From assembly GCA_018857735.1 (NCBI GenBank), contig JABMCL010000767.1:332001-396000 (forward strand): 64,000 nt of DNA. The letters run 5' to 3'. The position numbers and the translations under genes were made by a program. Numbering within the stretch: position 1 is the first letter of the stretch; each line of letters opens with the position of its first letter. Origin of the DNA: Alviniconcha marisindica. Lineage: Eukaryota; Mollusca; Gastropoda; Provannidae. This document shows, in pieces, positions 10,801-19,800 of the stretch. The notes beneath the pieces are model-generated. The model searched no databases. It was given only the letters and a program-made list of their open reading frames with translations, and was not told the origin of the DNA.

Positions 10801-13800
10801 AGTGTCGCTGGCAGAGTTCTTCATCAGTGCGACTGAAAGCATAACCAGTGTCGCTGGCAGAGTTCTTCATCAGTGCAACTGAAAGCATAACCAGTGTCGC
10901 TGGCAGAGTTCTTCATCAGTGCGACTGAAAGCATAACCAGTGTCGCTGGCAGAGTTCTTCATCAGTGCAACTGAAAGCATAATCACTGGCACCAGTAGTC
11001 CAGCTTCCACCCACCCAGCCTAAATCACCACACGACCCATTCAGCATACATAGGGACAGTTTTCCACTTGTATACTGACCAACAGATTCATACCCACCAC
11101 GTTCCCCATCTTTCACTTTACCAACAACCTCACTTCTGTGTAGGAAGACTTGCCCTATATTTCATTTTGACTTCACTTTCACTTGTGGAAAGACTTACCC
11201 TATATCTCACTTCACTGACAACTTCAAATTCACCAATGCAGGAAGATTTGCCCTATATATATCTCCCTTCACTGACAACTCCACACTCACCTATGCAGGA
11301 AGACCTGCCATACATTTCAGTTCACTGACAACTCCACTCTCACCTATGTAGAAAGTCTTGCCCTAGATATATATATCTCACTTCACTGACAACTCCACTC
11401 ACCTATGTAGGAAGACTTGCCCTAGATAGATATATCTCACTTCACTGACAACTCCACACTCACCTATGTAGGAAGACTTGCCCTAGATAGATATATCTCA
11501 CTTCACTGACAACTCCACACTCACCTATGTCGGAAGCCTTGCCCTAGATATATATATCTCACTTCACTGACAACTCCACACTCACCTATGTAGGAAGACT
11601 TGCCCTAGATAGATATATCTCACTTCACTGACAACTCCACACTCACCTATGTAGGAAGCCTTGCCCTAGATATATATATCTCACTTCACTGACAACTCCA
11701 CACTCACCTATGTAGGAAGCCTTGCCCGATAAAATTTCACTTCACTGACAACTCCACTCTCACCTATGTAGGAAGACCCTTTCCATAATTTCACTTCACT
11801 GACAACTCCACACTCACCTATGTAGGAAGACTTGCCATACATTTCAGTTCACTGACAACTCCACACTCACCTATGTAGGAAGACTTGCCATACATTTCAG
11901 TTCACTGACAACTCCACACTCACCTATGTAGGAAGACTTGCCGCCAGGAGCGGCGCACATGTCCAGGATGCGCTCCTTCTCCTGCGGAGCCAGCGCCATG
12001 ACGGGCAGGAAGCTGGACCCCCCCTGCAGCATGTAGTGACCCGCCAGGTACTCCGGTGTGGCACCTGTCAGCACAGGTCAACACTGGCACCGTCAGCACA
12101 GGTAAACACTGGCACTATCAGCACAGGTAAACACTGGCACCGTCAACACAGGTAAACACTGGCACCGTCAACACTGGTAAACACTGGCACCATCAACACT
12201 GGTAAACACTGACACCGCCAACACAGGTAAACACTGGCACCGTCAACACAGGTAAACACTGGCACCGTCAACACAGGTAAACACTGGCACCGTCAGCACA
12301 GGTAAACACTGGCACTGTCAACACAGGTAAACACTGGCACCATCAACACAGGTAAACACTGGCACCATCAACACAGGTCAACACTGGCACCGTCAACACA
12401 GGTAAACACTGGCACTGTCAACACTGGTAAACACTGGCACCGCCAACACAGGTAAACACTGGCACCGTCAACACAGGTCAACACTGGCACCGTCAGCACA
12501 AATAAACACCCTTACAACCTGTACACACCCATTTACACTCACAAACACATTACACATAAGAATAACAAGCACACACACTTTCACTCATAAGCATCATATA
12601 CACACTTATGTCCTGGCATACACACTGAAAACTGACCAACAGGCACTTGGCTCTCAAAGATGACCAGACTGACTTTGGGATGAGAGAGAGAGACAGAGAG
12701 AGAAGAGAGAGAAAGACAGCGACAGACACAGAGACAGATAGAGAACTCGAACTCGTAAACTTTATTTACAAGGATTGTAGTTTAGGTTCAGTCAAAAACC
12801 TGTCTAACAACTAGTCCTTGCGAAGCTACTGATGAGCAAATATAAAATTACAGGCATTATTTATATATATATCATATATATAGGTATGAATGAGTGAGTG
12901 AAATCTGATACATGAGAATTTCCACACAAAACACCAGATGTACACACGCATACATCACTCAGTTATACATTATGAGCAAACAACCAGTAACTGTAAATAA
13001 GGCAGTAGAACTCTGATCAACTCAACACCAGTACTGGGGGAGGGGGAGGGGGGGAGAAGCAGTGAATGCTCATCTTATAAAGAACAGTAAGGGAGAGGGG
13101 GGGGGAGAAGAGACAGACAGACAGAGAGACACAGAGAGAGAGAAACTGACCAACAGGCACTTGGCTCTCAAAGATGACGAGACCCACTTTGGACCACTTG
13201 CCGATGGGGTCCAGGTTGACTCCACGACTGATCAGTGCCTGCAACAGTCAGCTAGCGGTCTTACAGTCAGCACTAGACATCTCCACTCTTACAGTCAGCA
13301 CTAGACATCTCCACTCTTACAGTCAGCACTAGACATCTCCACTCTTACAGTCAGCACTAGACATCTCCACTCTTACAGTCAGCACCAGACATCTCCACTC
13401 TTACAGTCAGCACTAGACATCTCCACTCTTACAGTCAGCACTAGACATCTCCACTCTTACAGTCAGCACAGACATCTCCACTCTTACAGTCAGCACTAGA
13501 CATCTCCACTCTTACAGTCAGCACCCAGACATCTCCACTCTTACAGTCAGCACCAGACATCTCCACTCTTACAGTCAGCACCAGACATCTCCACTCTTAC
13601 AGTCAGCACTAGACATCTCCACTCTTACAGTCAGCACTAGACATCTCCACTCTCACAGTCAGCACTAGACATCTCCACTCTCACAGTCAGCACTAGACAT
13701 CTCCACTCTTACAGTCAGCACTAGACATCTCCACTCTTACAGTCAGCACCAGACATCTCCACTCTTACAGTCAGCACTAGACATCTCCACTCTTACAGTC

Positions 13801-16800
13801 AGCACTAGACATCTCCACTCTTACAGTCAGCACTAGACATCTCCACTCTTACAGTCAGCACTAGACATCTCCACTCTTACAGTCAGCACTAGACATCTCC
13901 ACTCTTACAGTCAGCACTAGACATCTCCACTCTTACAGTCAGCACTAGACATCTCCACTCTTACAGTCAGCACTAGACATCTCCACTCTTACAGTCAGCA
14001 CTAGACATCTCCACTCTTACAGTCAGCACAGACATCTCCACTCTTACAGTCAGCACTAGACATCTCCACTCTTACAGTCAGCACTAGACATCTCCACTCT
14101 TACAGTCAGCACTAGACATCTCCACTCTTACAGTCAGCACCAGACATCTCCACTCTTACAGTCAGCACAGACATCTCCACTCTTACAGTCAGCACAGACA
14201 TCTCCACTCTTACAGTCAGCACTAGACATCTCCACTCTTACAGTCAGCACCAGACATCTCCACTCTTACAGTCAGCACCAGACATCTCCACTCTTACAGT
14301 CAGCACTAGACATCTCCACTCTTACAGTCAGCACTAGACATCTCCACTCTTACAGTCAGCACAGACATCTCCACTCTTACAGTCAGCACTAGACATCTCC
14401 ACTCTTACAGTCAGCACTAGACATCTCCACTCTTACAGTCAGCACTAGACATCTCCACTCTTACAGTCAGCACTTCGCCCTGATATAACTGCGCTGGTTG
14501 ACACCAGTTTACTTACTAATACTTACAGTCAGCACTAGACATCTACATTCTTACAGTCAACACTTCGCCCTGATATAACTGCGCTGGTTGACACCAGTTT
14601 ACTTACTTACTAATACTTACAGTCAGCACTAGACATCTACATTCTTACAGTCAACACTTCGCCCTGATATAACTGCGCTGGTTGACACCAGTTTACTTAC
14701 TTACTAATACTTACAGTCAGCACTAGACATCTACATTCTTACAGTCAGCACTACACATCTCCACTCTTACAGTCAGCATTACACATCTACATCCTTACAG
14801 TCAGCACTAGACATCTACATTCTTATAGTCAGCACTAGACATCGACATTCTTATAGTCAGCACTAGACATCTCCACTTTTACAGTCAGCACTAGACATCT
14901 ACATTCTCACAGTCAGCATTAGACATCTACATTCAACACCCTTTCAACATTAGCAATCCCACACACCTACAGTCAGCACTAGACATCTACATTCAACACC
15001 CTTCAAACAATTACAGACAGTATTAGACATTTACACGCAACACCCCTTTCAACCATCAGCAGTCCTACACACTTATACAGTCAGCATGAGACATTTGATC
15101 ATTAGGACTTCTTTAGATCACTGGATAATAATCCATAACACTTCTATAGGATGATCAAATTTAGAACTAAGCACATTTCTAAACTTTCTCAAGTCAGATC
15201 CACAAAGTCAATCCAGACACAAATATAAAACATATATACACATCAGAAACAAAGTTCTGAAGAGTTAGTCCCTTCACTACAGCCTTTGCTAAAATAAAAT
15301 ATATAAAAACGCATGGAAATATCTGTCCATCTGGGGACTTTCATGGACTAACCTGAGCGAGGTCACGTCTGCGAGTTTTCAAGGTGTTCGTGCGGATGGT
15401 GACAGGCCGTGACACTTCATTGGCCTCCAGAAAGTCTGTGATCTGTGGAGGTAGCAAAATAAACCTTCATCATTAATACAGGTTGTATGAAAACTTACAG
15501 TCAAAAAGCGTGTTCACAGAAATTTGCTATAGGTGTTCAGAGAAACTGACAATGGGTGTTCAAAGGAATTAACAATGGGTGTTCAAAGGAATTAACAATG
15601 GGTGTTCAGAAAACCTGAAGGTGGTGGTGCACGGTAACTTGGTGTTGAGATGTACTGTCAGTGTCTGCATGCTCGGTGTCGAGATGTACTGCTAACGTCA
15701 GCATGCTCGGTGTTGAGATGTACTGTCAGTGTGCACATGCTCAGTGTTGAGTTGTACTGTCACAGTGTCAGTGTGTGCATGCTTGATGTTGAGATGTACT
15801 GTCAATGTATGCATGCTTAGTGTTGAGATGTACTGTCAATGTGTGCATGTTCAGTGTTGAGATGTACTGTCAATGTGCCATGCTGTCAATGTGCATGCTC
15901 AGTGTTGAGATGTACTGTCAATGTGTGCATGCTCAGTGTTGAGATGTACTGTCAATGTGTGCATGCTCAGTGTTGAGATGTACTGTCAATGTGTGCATGC
16001 TCAGTGTTGAGATGTACTGTCAATGTGACATGCTCAGTGTTGAGATGTACTGTCAATGTGTGCATGCTCAGTGTTGAGATGTACTGTCAATGTGTGCATG
16101 CTCAGTGTTGAGATGTACTGTCAATGTGTGCATGTTCAGTCTTGAGATGTATTGTCAATGTGCACATGCTCAGTGTTGAGATGTATCGTCAATGTGCACA
16201 TGCTCAGTGTTGAGATGTACTGTCAGTGTGTGCATGCTTGATGTTGCGATGTACTGTCAATGCATGCACGCTCTTTGTACCATACTTCATTCTATGTGTA
16301 ATTGCATTTGACACATTATCATTCTGCTAACTTCATTTATGAATGCAAATATAAAAGCTGAATAAAAACACGTTTCAAACAAACGCCCATCTACACTGGA
16401 CTGCAGGCCAACTCACATCCTGTGGGAAGAGCTCCATGAACTTCTCCATCAAGAACTCGTTGTAGGAGTAGTAAGTACACAGGTCTCTCCGCAGCTGCCC
16501 AATGTAGTCGTTGCGACATCTGCAGATGCAAAATGAGGACAAACACCATCAACATCACTTCTTTTTCTCTCTCCATGTCACACTGCATCAAGCCCTTTGC
16601 TGCTGGCTGTTTGGGTACACACGACATCATTTGTAGATACACAACACAGTCACTATCTGCACAACTTCTGTAGACACTAAACAAGCATGGTCATTAGGGC
16701 TTCTTTAGATTGCAGATGCAAACAACAAACATAGTCATTATAACTTGAAAGTCCAACTGCTCCCAGTCATCATTACAGTTTGTCGACACAACACACACTA

Positions 16801-19800
16801 CAATCACTTCTGAATACATACAACATAACCATGACTTCTGATGACACACAACAACTGCAATGCTGACAACTTTTGTAGGAACACAACAAACATCTGATGA
16901 TCACCAGCATTTTTAAAAATCAAAAAAATCTTCTGTTTATGTTAGAACTACCAACCATAATCATGATTATCACACTCTACTGATATTCCCTACTGTCTGT
17001 GTTTCTGTCAAGCTATGACCATCTTCTCTCGACGTTCCCTCCTGTTACCCGTATGTTTCTAACATTATCAAGTTATAATAATGTTCTACTGATGTTCCCT
17101 GCTGTCTGTGTTTCTGTCAAGCTCTGACCATGCTCTCTCGACATTCCCTCCTCTCTGTGTTTCTGTCAAGTCAGTATACTTTTTTCATCCCTCACAGGGC
17201 TATTCCGCTAACTACAAAGGCTCAGTAATTTAAAAAACAACATGTAAATTATGATCATGCTCTGCTGCTATTCCCCACAGTAAGCGTTTCTGTGAAGCTA
17301 ATGACCATGCTCTGCTGCTATTCCCCACAGTAAGCGTTTCTGTGAAGCTAATGACCATGCTCTGCTGCTATTCCCCACAGTAAGCGTTTCTGTGAAGCTA
17401 ATGACCATGCTCTGCTGCTATTCCCCACAGTAAGCGTTTCTGTGAAGCTAATGACCATGCTCTGCTGCTATTCCCCACAGTAAGCGTTTCTGTGAAGCTA
17501 ATGACCATGCTCTGCTGAATTTATAACGGATTATTTACGGCACCCCATCTCCTAAGAGGCTGGAGCGCTTACAAAGGCCTATGTGCACTCCATCAAACAC
17601 AGGCTCACACACTTTCCCTCCTGTTTGTGTTTCTGTCAGCCTATGACCATGCTGTACTCACCTTCCCTCCTGTCTGCGTGTCTTGAAGTCGGCCAGCACA
17701 AACTGCACGTCCCGAATCCTCTGCTGCACCAAGGTCAGATCCGCTGACAGGTAAGGTACCAAGGTCAAGGACAAATAATACCAACCCCTGCACAGTGCAG
17801 TCCGCGAGGCTGTGCTGCCTGGTTTCCAATGCGTACAAAATATGCACAACAGGAACCAGGTGTAGGAGTTTACAAGTCTTGTGTTTCCTCTTAATACGTT
17901 TTATCATCCAGCACTGGGCCTCCAAGGTTTGTCTTGTGAGTCCCCCATCTGTTGACCATTATCATGAAACTTCCAATTCACCCTAACCCTGACCTCCCCT
18001 GCAAAGTCCCCAAACTTTCGAAGGCTGGAAAAAGGCACCTCAATTTTCCCATTTCCAATTTTTTTGAAGATCACACAAACCCTTTTAGGCAAACCAACCA
18101 ATAACTGAACCACACTGCATCATTGTGAGAGCAGCAATTCCAAAGAAGGAAAGAGAAAACAAGTAGCCCCACTGAAAGAGAAAACAAGTAGACCCCACTG
18201 ACAGAGAAAACAAGTAGCCCCACTGACAGAGAAAACAAGTAGCCCCACTGACAGACAAAACAAGTAGCCCCACTGACAGAGAAAAGAAGTAGACCCCACT
18301 GACAGAGAAAACAAGTAGCGCCACTGACAGAGAAACAAGCAGCCCCATTGAAAGAGAAACAAGTAGCCCCACTGACAGAGAAAACAAGTAGCCCCACTGA
18401 CAGAGAAAAAAAGTAGCCCCCACTGAAAGAGAAAACAAGTAGCCCCACTGACAGAGAAAAAAAGTAGCCCCCACTGAAAGAGAAAACAAGTAGCCCCACT
18501 GAAAGAGAAAAGAAGTAGCCCCACTGAGTGAAAACCAAAGCGAAGCCAGGAAGCCCAGTGTCCAAGGATATCTTCTTTTTCCACTTCCTGTCCGCTGGGC
18601 AGAACCAGGGTTTCCGTGGCCGCAATGTTCGTCTGCAGTTCCTCCTCCTCCAGACGACTGCAAGACAGAAAAACAGTCACCAGGTATAGCAGACTGCACT
18701 GTCAGAATCAGCAGGTATAGCAGACTGCACTGTCAGAATCAGCAGGTATAGCAGACTGCACTGTCAGAATCAGCAGGTAAAGCAGTCCCCACTGTCAGAA
18801 TCAGCAGGTATAGCAGTCCCCACTGTCAGAATCACCAGGTATAGCAGTCCCCATTGTCAGAATCACCAGGTATAGCAGTCCCCATGTCAGAATCAGGTAT
18901 AGCAGTCCCCTTGTCAGAATCACCAGGTATAGCAGTCCCCATGTCAGAATCACCAGGTATAGCAGTCCCCATTGTCAGAATCACCAGGTATAGCAGTCCC
19001 CTTGTCAGAATCACCAGGTATACAGCGTAGAATCCCTGCATCTGTCAAATCACCAGGTAAGCATCCCTTGTCAGAATCACCAGGTATAGCAGTCCCACTG
19101 TCAGAATCACCAGGTATAGCAGTCCCCCTGTCAGAATCACCAGGTATAGCAGTCCCCATTGTCAGAATCACCAGGTATAGCAATCCCCATTGTCAGAATC
19201 ACCAGGTATAGCAGTCCCCATTGTCAGAATCACCAGGTATAGCAGTCCCCATTGTCAGAATCACCAGGTATAGCAGTCCCCTTGTCAGAATCACCAGGTA
19301 TAGCAGTCCCCTTGTCAGAATCACCAGGTATAGCAGTCCCCTTGTCAGAATCACCAGGTATAGCAGTCCCCTCTGTCAGAATCACCAGGTATAGCAGTCC
19401 CCATTGTCAGAATCACCAGGTTAGCAGTCCCCACTGTCAGAATCACCAGGTATAGCAGTCCCCTCTGTCAGAATCACCAGGTATAGCAGTCCCCATTGTC
19501 AGAATCACCAGGTATAGCAGTCCCCACTGTCAGAATCACCAGGTATAGCAGTCCCCTCTGTCAGAATCACCAGGTATAGCAGTCCCCACTGTCAGAATCA
19601 CCAGGTATAGCAGTCCCCTCTGTCAGAATCACCAGGTATAGCAGTCCCCATTGTCAGAATCACCAGGTATAGCAGTCCCCATTGTCAGAATCACCAGGTA
19701 TAGCAGTCCCCTTGTCAGAATCACCAGGTATAGCAATCCCCACTGTCAGAATCACCAGGTATAGCAGTCCCCTGTCAGAATCACCAGGTATAGCAGTCCC

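Noticed and set aside
17744..18532. GT-AG interpretation of the NOP2 v4-v5 intron
   Set aside because: The frame also holds, but it needs a weak G|GTTTTC donor and adds about a dozen residues absent from human NOP2. The AT-AC sites fit the U12 consensus and align without gaps.
18071..18699. Three overlapping ~190-codon minus frames ([13 protein letters not shown] repeats)
   Set aside because: Only 18572-18657 is real coding (NOP2 v4). The rest is array DNA inside the AT-AC intron.
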